Below, one piece after another: positions 17,801 through 24,753 of a DNA stretch of 64,000 nt. The stretch's first letter is position 1. Each line of letters begins with the position of its first letter. A program made the translations under genes and the position numbers. The stretch is from the NCBI GenBank assembly GCA_043787975.1, contig JAYVUK010000040.1, positions 1 through 64,000 of the forward strand. Reading direction: 5' to 3'. Under the pieces are notes generated by a model that did no database searches, had not been told where the DNA came from, and saw only the letters and a program-made list of their open reading frames with translations. This stretch comes from JAPLDA01 sp043787975. Its GTDB lineage: Bacteria; Bacteroidota; Bacteroidia; AKYH767-A; 2013-40CM-41-45.

Positions 17801-19630
17801 ATAAACGGCACCAATACAGGTACGAATAGTACCACCTTTAGCACATCTTCATTGACAAATGGACAAGTGGTAACGTGTGTTATGACATCCAATCTTCCCG
17901 GGGTAACGGGAAATCCTGCAACATCGAATGCAATTACCATGACAGTGAATTCTTTGGTGGCTGCAAGTGTCGCTATAGCTGCGGTTCCTGCCGGAGCCAT
18001 TTGTCCCGGAACAAACGTCACTTTCACGGCAACACCAACCAATGGAGGAGCACCCGTTTATCAATGGAAAAAAAACGGAACCAATGTCGGAAGTAACAGT
18101 GCAACCTATGCAGATGCAGCTTTGACAAATGGAAATACGATCACATGTGATATGACCTCAACGACTGCATGTGTAACCGGAAGTCCTGCAACATCGAATA
18201 CGATTACGATGGTCGTGAATCCGAATGTCACAGCAGGTGTGAGTATTGCTGCAGTTCCAGCCGGAGCAATCTGTTCTGGAACAAACGTCACATTCACTGC
18301 GACACCGACAAATGGTGGCACACCATCTTATCAATGGACAAAAAACGGAACTAATGTAGGAACCAACAGCGTAACGTATGCTGATGCAGGTTTGGCAAAT
18401 GGAAATACAATTAATTGTTTAATGACGTCAACTGCTTTGTGCGTAACCGGAAGTCCGGCAACTTCAGCTACCATTACCATGTCAGTGAATTCTTCGGTTG
18501 CCGCCAGTGTAGCCGTCGCTGCGGTTCCGGCAGGAGCAATCTGTCCGGGAACGAGCGTAACGTTTACAGCAACACCGACCAATGGCGGCACACCATCGTA
18601 CCAATGGAAAAAAAATGGAACCAATGTGGGAACCAATAGTGCAACATACACGGATGCAGGTTTAGCGGATGGGAATACGATTACTTGTGTGATGACATCA
18701 AGTGTGACGTGTGTAACAGGAAGTCCCGCAACTTCGAATACAATCGCCATGACAGTGAATCCGAATGTAGTGGTGGGTGTCAGCATTGCAGCAGTTCCTT
18801 CCGGACCAATTTGCGCGGGTACGAGTGTAGTGTTTACTGCAACACCTGTTAATGGTGGTGCTTCGCCTGCCTATCAATGGAGGAAGAATGGAACAATTAC
18901 CGGAATCACGACACCAACGTATACGGATGCTAACCTCTCCAATGGAAATGTGATACTCTGCAGATTGATTTCGAATGCTCCTTGTGTAAGCGGGAATCCG
19001 GCGACCAGTTCTCTAATGATGACTGTGAATCCGAATGTAACGGCAGGTGTTAGTATAGCTGCAGTTCCTTCCGGAACAATCTGTCCGGGAACGAATGTGA
19101 CATTTACTCCGACTCCGGTCAACGGTGGAACACCATCTTATCAATGGAAAAAAAATAGTACAAACGTTGGAAACGCCAATACGTTTTCAAGTTCAACACT
19201 TGCGAATAATGATACCTTGAAATGTGTAATGACTTCCAATGCTGCATGTGTAAGCGGAAGTCCTGCAACTTCCAATTCCATCATCACTATGCTTGGTGCT
19301 TGCACACTTACGATCAACTTAAAAGCATTTATCGAAGGATTTTATATTCACGGTGCTGATTCAATGGTTGCTGTGATTGATCCTTCAAATCAACCAACAT
19401 TATGCGATACAGTCACGCTGGAATTAGCTGATTCAGCTTCATTGCTTAAGATTGCCACTTCGAAAGCCGTTATTAATACACACGGCCAGGGAATATTTAA
19501 TTTCACGGGATTGGTATCCCAGCACCGATACTACATCATTTTCCGTCATCGCAATTCATTGGAGACGTGGAGTAAATATTCATTCCTGTTTTCTTCTTCA
19601 ACCATGAATTTTGATTTTACTACGCCGTAA
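14855..19630 (+). CDS. Giant secreted sortilin/PKD/Ig-repeat protein
   Basis: 1591 residues with a signal peptide ending near residue 22. Order of domains: sortilin/Vps10-type BNR propeller (about 35-680; many S-T-D-G-G-x-x-W motifs), PKD domain (about 684-768; W-S-F-P-G-G), a MAM-like or choice-of-anchor jelly-roll (about 775-940), six Ig-like repeats of 90 residues (about 946-1490), and a C-terminal beta domain ending H-R-N-S-L-E-T-W-S...F-D-F-T. That last domain is normally followed in related proteins by further domains and a T9SS sorting signal; here the protein stops at once, so no recognisable sorting domain is present. Surface adhesion or proteolytic matrix function is possible; none is shown. 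Confidence 0.88.
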   Translation: MRKIYILTSLYILVNAFSLSAQLANWSALLPAFFPTNASGQIHGISRVSQLKFHPTSSSKMYAVSARGGLFISTNGGTNWNVAPGCDVMPSSSFASVCIDITNDQVIYLGAGDHNYYSLGGAAGVWKSTNGGTTFTQTTLNNKIIVEMVMDPNDHNVIVAVTDGGVYKTINGGSSWTLKTASRQFDDLKQKTPTSRVLFAATRDSAFFRSPDFGDTWSQITSGIVLPSGVTNGNGCRVAVTPADTNVVYLGMVANSGLIYKSTDGGTSFTAMKTTVPPYLTYYDNLSTSSGQGDYNFGIGVDRVNANILYLVAHNVWKSTDGGATWAQLTNWYAKVHTDMHQVIVSPYNTGQVWDMNDGGVWLSTDGGNNWVPKSDGIYGYEIYHGSCSPTRRDMVTIGTQDNGELYANSTAWFTNRGGDWQSHGVFDYRANSSMVYYFDPDWGGIPLPKRRLVNGSDASYGLPATATNLSDIAFNRSNINLAFAADTLIFRTTNLTVTTPSWTEILNTGRRIVAVHSSVADANRLYVITDNQLMYVSTNALSVTPTFTSYALPNTTNNAASITTVKLSPNTIYVTCNTKVYRSTDNGVNWTNITYNLPSVNHVRVLADEYYSANELVFIASNNAVYYKTVSAGSWTIYNTNLPSRTSIVDMSIYNDSTSNTLLRVATYGRGIWETAITNLHSLNAAFAADNTNPCAGTTVQFSDLSVGNVTSRSWSFPGGTPPTSTSATPSVVYNANGSYNVTLTVSDGVSNSTATQTNYIVTAGTALPLTEGFEGATDPPSGWKNIDKGTAGYLWTKTSVAGGFGTSANSMFFDNYSWNVPGEKDELQVERLDFSGFTSLTLTFDVAYQVYSGYSDSLVVLISTDCGTNFTRVYNKGGSTLSTAGSATADFVPTAAQWRTETVNLNAYVGQANVIVEFQNVNGFGNNLYIDNINMNGTPATQAAIAIALSAGTNPQCAGASVTFTAFPTNGGTTPVYQWKINGTNTGTNSTTFSTSSLTNGQVVTCVMTSNLPGVTGNPATSNAITMTVNSLVAASVAIAAVPAGAICPGTNVTFTATPTNGGAPVYQWKKNGTNVGSNSATYADAALTNGNTITCDMTSTTACVTGSPATSNTITMVVNPNVTAGVSIAAVPAGAICSGTNVTFTATPTNGGTPSYQWTKNGTNVGTNSVTYADAGLANGNTINCLMTSTALCVTGSPATSATITMSVNSSVAASVAVAAVPAGAICPGTSVTFTATPTNGGTPSYQWKKNGTNVGTNSATYTDAGLADGNTITCVMTSSVTCVTGSPATSNTIAMTVNPNVVVGVSIAAVPSGPICAGTSVVFTATPVNGGASPAYQWRKNGTITGITTPTYTDANLSNGNVILCRLISNAPCVSGNPATSSLMMTVNPNVTAGVSIAAVPSGTICPGTNVTFTPTPVNGGTPSYQWKKNSTNVGNANTFSSSTLANNDTLKCVMTSNAACVSGSPATSNSIITMLGACTLTINLKAFIEGFYIHGADSMVAVIDPSNQPTLCDTVTLELADSASLLKIATSKAVINTHGQGIFNFTGLVSQHRYYIIFRHRNSLETWSKYSFLFSSSTMNFDFTTP
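17702..19290 (+). repeat. Six tandem 270-bp units coding Ig-like repeats
   Basis: The GC(g/a)GTTCC(t)...GGA anchor recurs at 17981, 18251, 18521, 18791 and 19061, exactly 270 bp apart; a more diverged first unit starts near 17702 (about 279 bp earlier). Each unit codes V-P-A-G-x-I-C-x-G-T-x-V-x-F, Y-Q-W-x-K-N-G-T and C-V-x-G-x-P-A-T-S. The lack of any indel over five units suggests recent expansion or gene conversion. Confidence 0.92.
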
Positions 19631-19730
19631 ATATTCGGTTCAATATTTTTTTTCGGAATGGAATTCCTGCTGGTGTTTTGGAATGATTAAATAAATTCTT
19701 CAGAAGGCATGTCCAAACTCATTTTACAAT

Positions 19731-19744
19731 GTGATTTTCGTCAT
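19731..19744 (+). promoter_or_regulatory. FNR/CRP-like dyad upstream of the PAS kinase gene
   Basis: GTGAT-TTTC-GTCAT: TGA-N8-TCA core symmetry as in FNR/CRP sites. Its centre (19737.5) is 35.5 nt from the last base of the TACTTTTG box at 19766-19773, which is a class II activator position if transcription starts a few bases after the box. Confidence 0.45.
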
Positions 19745-19765
19745 GTTTATAAAATTGATACCGGC

Positions 19766-19773
19766 TACTTTTG
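19766..19773 (+). promoter_or_regulatory. -7 box of the kinase gene
   Basis: TACTTTTG, exact match to TAnnTTTG. Transcription would begin at about 19777-19780, so the ATG at 19783 would have almost no leader; this favours the internal ATG at 19822 as the start. Confidence 0.5.
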
Positions 19774-19821
19774 TAGCCAACTATGAGTAAATTAGCCGGC
19801 TATCTATTTTTAACGGAAAAA

Positions 19822-21003
19822 ATGCAAAGCAAAGAAGGAATTGAAGCCCTTTTTCTGTATGCTACCGAAGGAATTCTTGTTGTCAATGACAAAGGAGAAA
19901 TTATTCGCATTAATCCAAGCGCGGAAAAACTTTTCGGATATGAGAAAGGAGAACTGCTCAGAAAAAAAATAGAACTCCTTGTACCAAAATCTCTTTCCGG
20001 GAGACATCATGAACATCGCGATAAATACAATCATAATCCGCACGCCCGTTCCATGGGTCTTGGAATCGAACTTTTCGGGCAAAAGAAAGACGGAAGAGAA
20101 TTTCCTGTTGAGATCAGCTTAAGTCCGTACAAAAATGAGGAAGAAAGTTTTGTGATTGCTTTTATCGTGGATATAACTTTTCGAAAAGAAGCCGAATTAC
20201 GATTAAAGAATTATTCAGCAGATCTTGAGAAGCAGGTTAGAAACAGAACGATGATATTGAATGAGGCTGTTGAAGAACTGGAAAGGACTAAAAAGAATTT
20301 ATTTGATGCGCTTGAAAAGGAAAGAGAATTGAATGAATTGAAGTCCCGGTTTGTTTCGATGGCTTCGCATGAATTCCGGACTCCGCTCGCAACTATTTTA
20401 TCGTCCGTATCGCTCGTAGCAAAATACGGAGAGTTGAATGAAAAGGAAAAGCAAAGCAAACACATCAGCCGCATCAAGTCATCCATCAGTGACCTGACCG
20501 ACATATTGAATGATTTTCTTTCTGTAAGTAAGCTCGAAGAAGGAAAGGTAGCATGTGCTCCTGAAAAATTCAACATACATGAATTTGTTTCAGGAATCAT
20601 CACTGAGATGCAATCAGTCGCAAAAGAAAATCAGAAAATTAATTACAGGCACACCGGCAATGAACTGGTTTCACTGGATAAAAAATTGCTGAAAAATATT
20701 TTGTTCAACCTGATTTCAAATGCCATCAAATTTTCTCCTGAAGAAAAAACCGTCGAGGTCGGAACTGAATTTACCGGTAAGCATTTAAAAGTAGAAGTTA
20801 GGGATCAAGGAATGGGAATCCCATTCGAAGATCAAAAGCATCTGTTTGAGCGCTTCTTCAGGGGGCATAATGCTACTCACGTTCAGGGAACGGGATTAGG
20901 ACTCAACATTGTTGCAAAGTATGTTGAGTTGATGAATGGCTTAATTACGTTTGAGAGTAAAGAGGAAAAGGGTACAATGTTTTCAATTAATTTTCCGCAA
21001 TAA
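19822..21003 (+). CDS. FixL-like PAS sensor histidine kinase
   Basis: 393 residues from the ATG at 19822; an upstream ATG at 19783 adds 13 residues but lies at the predicted transcription start. One PAS domain (about 10-125) is followed by a coiled coil and a HisKA/HATPase core: H-box S-H-E-F-R-T-P (His 183; 196 from the longer start), N-box L-I-S-N-A-I-K, G1 D-Q-G-M-G-I, G2 G-T-G-L-G-L. No membrane helix, so it is cytosolic. The PAS segment G-R-H-H-E-H-R-D-K-Y aligns without gaps to the FixL haem-pocket helix, with His in the place of the proximal haem ligand, but the FixL distal Arg is Ile. Haem binding is therefore possible, not shown. The response regulator follows 22 bp later. Confidence 0.88.
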   Translation: MQSKEGIEALFLYATEGILVVNDKGEIIRINPSAEKLFGYEKGELLRKKIELLVPKSLSGRHHEHRDKYNHNPHARSMGLGIELFGQKKDGREFPVEISLSPYKNEEESFVIAFIVDITFRKEAELRLKNYSADLEKQVRNRTMILNEAVEELERTKKNLFDALEKERELNELKSRFVSMASHEFRTPLATILSSVSLVAKYGELNEKEKQSKHISRIKSSISDLTDILNDFLSVSKLEEGKVACAPEKFNIHEFVSGIITEMQSVAKENQKINYRHTGNELVSLDKKLLKNILFNLISNAIKFSPEEKTVEVGTEFTGKHLKVEVRDQGMGIPFEDQKHLFERFFRGHNATHVQGTGLGLNIVAKYVELMNGLITFESKEEKGTMFSINFPQ

Positions 21004-21025
21004 ACAAGCACAAAAATAAGTACAG

Positions 21026-22084
21026 ATGAAAAGGATACTGCTTATCGAAGACAATAAAGACATGCGTGAGAATACTAAAGAAATTCTTGAGCTTGCCAAC
21101 TACAAAGTGTTTGCTACAAAGAATGGAAAAGAGGGAGTGGAGGTGGCACAAAAAGAAAAGCCTGATTTGGTTATCTGTGATATTATGATGCCGGTACTCG
21201 ATGGTTATGGTGTATTGCATCTGCTTGCGAAGAATGATGCAACGGCAAGCATTCCTTTTATTTTTCTTACTGCCAAAGCAGAGCGTAGTGAACTCCGCAA
21301 AGGAATGGAAATGGGTGCTGACGATTATGTTACAAAACCTTTCGATGATATCGAATTACTCAATGCCATTGAAATCAGGTTGAAGAAATCGGATTTAATG
21401 AAGAAGGAATTTTCAAAGAATAAAGAAGGGTTGAGTGAATTTATCATCAGTGCAAAGGGAATTGAGGACTTAAAAAAACTTTCGGAAGAGCGGGATATAA
21501 AATCATACAGGAAGAAAGAATTTGTTTATGAGGAAGGCAGTTATCCGCGGGGAATTTATTTTGTGAATAAGGGAAAAATAAAAACTTTTAAAACACACGA
21601 GCTTGGTAAAGAATTTATCACAGGTCTTTATAAAGAAGGAGATTTTTTCGGCTACCTCGCTTTAATGGAAGATTCAAAATATACCGACTCCGCAGAAGCG
21701 CTTGATGAAAGTGAAATCTGTTTTATCCCGAAAGAAGATTTCTTTGCACTCATTTTTAAAAATGCGGAAGTATCCAGGAAGTTTATGAAAATGCTTTCCG
21801 GTGATCTGTCTGAAAAGGAAGACCAATTGGTCAAACTTGCATATAACTCTGTCCGAAAGCGAGTCGCAGAAGCATTGATCACGCTTCATAACCGTTACAA
21901 AAAAGAAGACGAGAAGAATTTCAGTATGAATATTTCAAGAGAGGATTTGGCCAATCTTTCCGGCACCGCTACGGAATCAACCATTCGAACACTCAGTGAT
22001 TTCAAGGACGAAAAACTTATTGAAATTAAAGGTGGTTACATCTCTCTTTTAGATTTTGAAAAACTTTCCCGCCTGAGGAACTAA
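21026..22084 (+). CDS. Response regulator with receiver and CRP/FNR DNA-binding domains
   Basis: 352 residues. The receiver domain (1-120) has E8-D9, phospho-acceptor D52 (V-I-C-D-I-M-M-P), T82 and K104. A cyclic-nucleotide-binding-type beta-barrel covers about 150-255 (G-D-F-F-G-Y-L-A-L-M), and a CRP-type winged helix about 275-350. The recognition helix A-T-E-S-T-I-R-T-L keeps the Glu and Arg that read TGA/TCA half-sites in CRP and FNR. It has no N-terminal cysteine cluster, so it cannot sense oxygen as FNR does; input should come from phosphorylation by the adjacent kinase. It is the best candidate to bind the dyads at 22096, 31363 and 38032. Confidence 0.9.
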   Translation: MKRILLIEDNKDMRENTKEILELANYKVFATKNGKEGVEVAQKEKPDLVICDIMMPVLDGYGVLHLLAKNDATASIPFIFLTAKAERSELRKGMEMGADDYVTKPFDDIELLNAIEIRLKKSDLMKKEFSKNKEGLSEFIISAKGIEDLKKLSEERDIKSYRKKEFVYEEGSYPRGIYFVNKGKIKTFKTHELGKEFITGLYKEGDFFGYLALMEDSKYTDSAEALDESEICFIPKEDFFALIFKNAEVSRKFMKMLSGDLSEKEDQLVKLAYNSVRKRVAEALITLHNRYKKEDEKNFSMNISREDLANLSGTATESTIRTLSDFKDEKLIEIKGGYISLLDFEKLSRLRN

Positions 22085-22095
22085 GTCCCTCTGTA

Positions 22096-22109
22096 TTGAT
22101 GATAATCAT
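22096..22109 (+). promoter_or_regulatory. FNR-type box upstream of the 22187 gene
   Basis: TTGAT-GATA-ATCAT, one base from the FNR consensus TTGAT-N4-ATCAA. Its centre is 58.5 nt from the last base of the TATTTTTG box at 22154-22161, the same distance as at the ccoI and ccoS promoters. Confidence 0.75.
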
Positions 22110-22153
22110 TTCCTGAACTGACCTTTGTCATAAGTGACCGGAAGTCTTGTGTC

Positions 22154-22161
22154 TATTTTTG
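22154..22161 (+). promoter_or_regulatory. -7 box of the 22187 gene
   Basis: TATTTTTG, exact TAnnTTTG. There is no -33 TTTG at normal spacing (nearest is 26 nt away), as expected for an activator-dependent promoter. Confidence 0.65.
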
Positions 22162-22186
22162 TTTTAGAAATAGATATTCCCTTCCA

Positions 22187-22561
22187 ATGAAAATCAGTAT
22201 CAACGATAGAAGAAAAATCTTCGCGATTCAGAAAGATTTTAATGAGGCATTTCCCTATCTAAGAATTGAATTTTTCGCCAAGCCACATGAACCCGGAGGT
22301 GTGCCTGCGAAAAAATTAGTTACTCAACCATCAAAAACTCTGGGTGAATGCAGAACGATTCATAATTCCGGAACGATTACCATAACACCACACATGACTG
22401 TTGCAGATCTGGAACAGAATTTTCGCAGCATCTATGGATTATCAGTTCAGGTATTCAGGCAATCCGGAAAAGCCTGGTTGGAGACAACCATTACAGATGG
22501 CTGGACGCTGGAAGAACAAAATAAACAGGGAGAAGAATTATCAAAATCAAAAATTTTATAA
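22187..22561 (+). CDS. Conserved hypothetical protein of the respiratory island
   Basis: 124 residues, soluble, no signal peptide. Conserved-looking stretches are P-Y-L-R-I-E-F-F-A-K-P-H, K-T-L-G-E-C-R-T, the hydrophobic M-T-V-A-D-L-E-Q-N-F and W-L-E-T-T-x-T-D-G-W-T-L-E-E-Q-N. I recall similar uncharacterised proteins in Bacteroidota but know no function. Its promoter carries the best FNR-type box in the window, so it is probably induced with the cbb3 genes. OsmC follows 59 bp downstream and may share the transcript. Confidence 0.75.
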   Translation: MKISINDRRKIFAIQKDFNEAFPYLRIEFFAKPHEPGGVPAKKLVTQPSKTLGECRTIHNSGTITITPHMTVADLEQNFRSIYGLSVQVFRQSGKAWLETTITDGWTLEEQNKQGEELSKSKIL

Positions 22562-22620
22562 AGGGCATGAAGAAACCATGTTGATGCGAATCGCAAGTTT
22601 ACATATTAACTCACAAAATT

Positions 22621-23064
22621 ATGGAAGTAACGACACAGGTTCACAAGTTTGATGTTTCCTTAAAATGGGATTATGAAAGTGACAGCGGAATAGCGCGCGC
22701 AGGAAACCGGATGCCGTTATTGTTTGGTTCGCCACCTGAGTTTGGCGGGACCGACTCAACATGGTCACCCGAGCATCTTCTCGCTGCGGCAGTAGCTTCA
22801 TGCTACATCACCACCTTCATGAGTCTTGCAAAGAAGATGAAGGTGACGGTTACTGACTTTCGCATTTCATGTAAGGTTGAATTTGAAAAAAAAGAAATTG
22901 GCTTTGAAGCCACCCGTTTTATTTTGAGGCCACTTGTGGTACTCCATCACAATCCGGGACAACACATTCTTGAAAATCTTTTTGAGAAAGCAAAAAAATA
23001 CTGCTTCATAAGCAATTCGGTGAAAGGTGAAATAATTGTTGAGCCGAATGTTTTGAATGGATAA
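22621..23064 (+). CDS. OsmC/Ohr family peroxiredoxin-like protein
   Basis: 147 residues with the OsmC fold. The two reactive cysteines are visible: one in the helix A-S-C-Y-I-T-T-F-M (about residue 61), the other in K-K-Y-C-F-I-S (about 128). The G-G-x-x-S-x-x-x-P-E-x-L-L-A-A-A-V-A-S-C signature is present in slightly altered form. The family reduces organic hydroperoxides with thiol cofactors in the cytosol. It probably serves oxidative defence in the micro-oxic regulon; an 11-bp dyad TGCGAATCGCA lies 26 bp upstream. Confidence 0.87.
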   Translation: MEVTTQVHKFDVSLKWDYESDSGIARAGNRMPLLFGSPPEFGGTDSTWSPEHLLAAAVASCYITTFMSLAKKMKVTVTDFRISCKVEFEKKEIGFEATRFILRPLVVLHHNPGQHILENLFEKAKKYCFISNSVKGEIIVEPNVLNG

Positions 23065-23108
23065 GCGAAGGGTAACCTAAATTTGACAGAAAAATATTTT
23101 TGAAAAAA

Positions 23109-23270
23109 TTAATTAAACGTATACGTTACTCCTGCAATCATTCTGCATTTCATGTGTGGCTGAGGTTCATTTAATGTTTGCATATTATCGCCCAATACCT
23201 GATTTTCTTCAACAGATGTATTTGCTTCTTCATTCTTCTGATTGAGCTTCAAATTTTGGGGACAGTTTGA
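23109..23270 (-). pseudogene. Orphan 3' end of a TonB-dependent receptor gene
   Basis: Directly after nosY, in another frame, the minus strand encodes a peptide ending P-H-M-K-C-R-M-I-A-G-V-T-Y-T-F-N and a stop at 23109-23111. The closing alternating aromatic strand (I-A-G-V-T-Y-T-F) is the last beta-strand typical of outer-membrane receptors. No start, plug or barrel precedes it; the frame runs back into nosY. I read it as the remnant of a receptor gene lost from the nos cluster. Confidence 0.6.
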
Positions 23271-23271
23271 A

Positions 23272-24039
23272 TTAAAGGTCTTTAGTTTTAAATTTTCTCA
23301 ACGCAATAAACAACGGAGTAATTAGCCAACCCAACATGATGGTTGTTGAATAAATTATCCCTGCAGATGTTCCAAAAAATTGGTTGAAGATAGCTCCCGT
23401 GTACCCCATCATCGCCGAAATATCCAGCTTGAGCAGGATGAGAATACGCGCAAGATCAACGGGATTTAATGAACAAAAAACAACTACTGCTTTTTCCAAC
23501 GGGTAATCGCCGAATTGAAACATGATGAGCAGAATTATTCCATCGTATAACAGTGAGAAATACAACCACATGATGATGGCGATCCCGATTCCTTTAGCTT
23601 TGTCGCGCGTAATAACGGCTCCTAAAACCGACAGTGAAACAAAGATGGCCGTCAGCGCAAAACCTGTGAGTGTCATCACATAAGCGGTGGCGGAACCTTC
23701 AAGCAAAATCATTGGTATTCCTGCACCGATGGCAAACGCAACCATCATGGATAAACAAATTCCTGCATACATACTGAGCAATAATTTTTTTCGTTGAATC
23801 GGTTGTGATAACAATAGCTCAATAAATTCAGCGGAGTTGTACATGTAAATGGTACTGAATATTAAACTCACGAGCGGAACAATGATCAGGATGATGTTGA
23901 GCATGCTCAGCAATCCTTTCGCTGAATTATCCTCCAGGTTAAAAATACTCATTGAAATGGCAAGTAAAAAGATGGAGTAAGCAACAGCAATCTTGCTTCG
24001 CAAAATGTCCACCATCACATATTTTATCACTTTGAACAT
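23272..24039 (-). CDS. nosY: NosY, ABC-2 type permease of the nos cluster
   Basis: 255 residues with about six membrane helices spread over the whole length and the E-L-L-L-S-Q-P-I-x-R element typical of ABC-2 permeases after the first two helices. With NosF it forms the transporter that, together with NosD, supports maturation of the CuZ centre of N2O reductase in the periplasm. It starts 6 bp after nosF. It is the last intact gene of the operon. Confidence 0.88.
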   Translation of the reverse strand: MFKVIKYVMVDILRSKIAVAYSIFLLAISMSIFNLEDNSAKGLLSMLNIILIIVPLVSLIFSTIYMYNSAEFIELLLSQPIQRKKLLLSMYAGICLSMMVAFAIGAGIPMILLEGSATAYVMTLTGFALTAIFVSLSVLGAVITRDKAKGIGIAIIMWLYFSLLYDGIILLIMFQFGDYPLEKAVVVFCSLNPVDLARILILLKLDISAMMGYTGAIFNQFFGTSAGIIYSTTIMLGWLITPLFIALRKFKTKDL

Positions 24040-24045
24040 TTTCTG

Positions 24046-24753
24046 TTAATTATTTTTCATGACGGCGGCAATAGCGCGTGTAAGTTTTTCTTCTCCGGTA
24101 TCATGTCTCAGTTGAGAGATGCTTTTGTGGAAAAGCAAATTACCTTCGTTAAAATAAACTATTTCAGAAACGAGGTCATCCAAATCACTAAGTATATGTG
24201 ACGTAATGAGTATCAGTTTTTCTTGTTTTTTTTCTTTCGTGATTTTTTCCTTGAGGATTTCACAGGCAAGCGGATCAAGGCCTGCCGTAGGCTCATCTAG
24301 AATTAAAACTTCCGGTTTAAAAAGAAATGCGAGCGATGCGCTTACCTTTTGTCGTGTGCCTCCCGAAAGCGTCCGCATCCTTTTGTTGAAAATGGTTTCC
24401 AAGCCAAATGCTGAAATCAATTCACGGTCTGTTTCACCGCGATCTTTTTTGCGAAGGTCAATCATCATGTCAAAGATGTGTCCGATCGTCATGTTGTCGG
24501 GATAGCGACCGATCTGTGGCATGTAACCGATGTTGCTGCGATACTCACAACCGTCAGCAATATTTTTACTCCCGAATAAAATGGTGCCGCTGTCGGGCAA
24601 CACCATGCCCAACAAACATTTAATGAATGTTGTTTTTCCTGAAGCGTTGGGCCCGATCAAAGAAATGGTTTCGCCTTTGTTGCAGGTAAGCGAAATGTCA
24701 TTCAATACGTTTAGTTTCCCGAACGACTTGTTTATATGATCAGCGCGAATCAT
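24046..24753 (-). CDS. nosF: NosF, ATPase of the nos ABC transporter
   Basis: 235 residues. Walker A G-P-N-A-S-G-K-T-T (about 35-43), signature L-S-G-G-T-R-Q-K-V, Walker B L-I-L-D-E-P-T-A-G-L-D-P and the H-loop I-T-S-H are all present. It partners NosY and NosD in CuZ biogenesis. Its ATG overlaps the nosD stop by 4 bp, indicating translational coupling. Confidence 0.92.
   Translation of the reverse strand: MIRADHINKSFGKLNVLNDISLTCNKGETISLIGPNASGKTTFIKCLLGMVLPDSGTILFGSKNIADGCEYRSNIGYMPQIGRYPDNMTIGHIFDMMIDLRKKDRGETDRELISAFGLETIFNKRMRTLSGGTRQKVSASLAFLFKPEVLILDEPTAGLDPLACEILKEKITKEKKQEKLILITSHILSDLDDLVSEIVYFNEGNLLFHKSISQLRHDTGEEKLTRAIAAVMKNN

Noticed and set aside
17702..19290. CRISPR array
   Set aside because: Units are 270 bp, fully coding and have no spacers.
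22581..22594. TTGAT-GCGA-ATCGC before osmC as an FNR box
   Set aside because: Only one half-site matches and no -7 box lies at either preferred distance.
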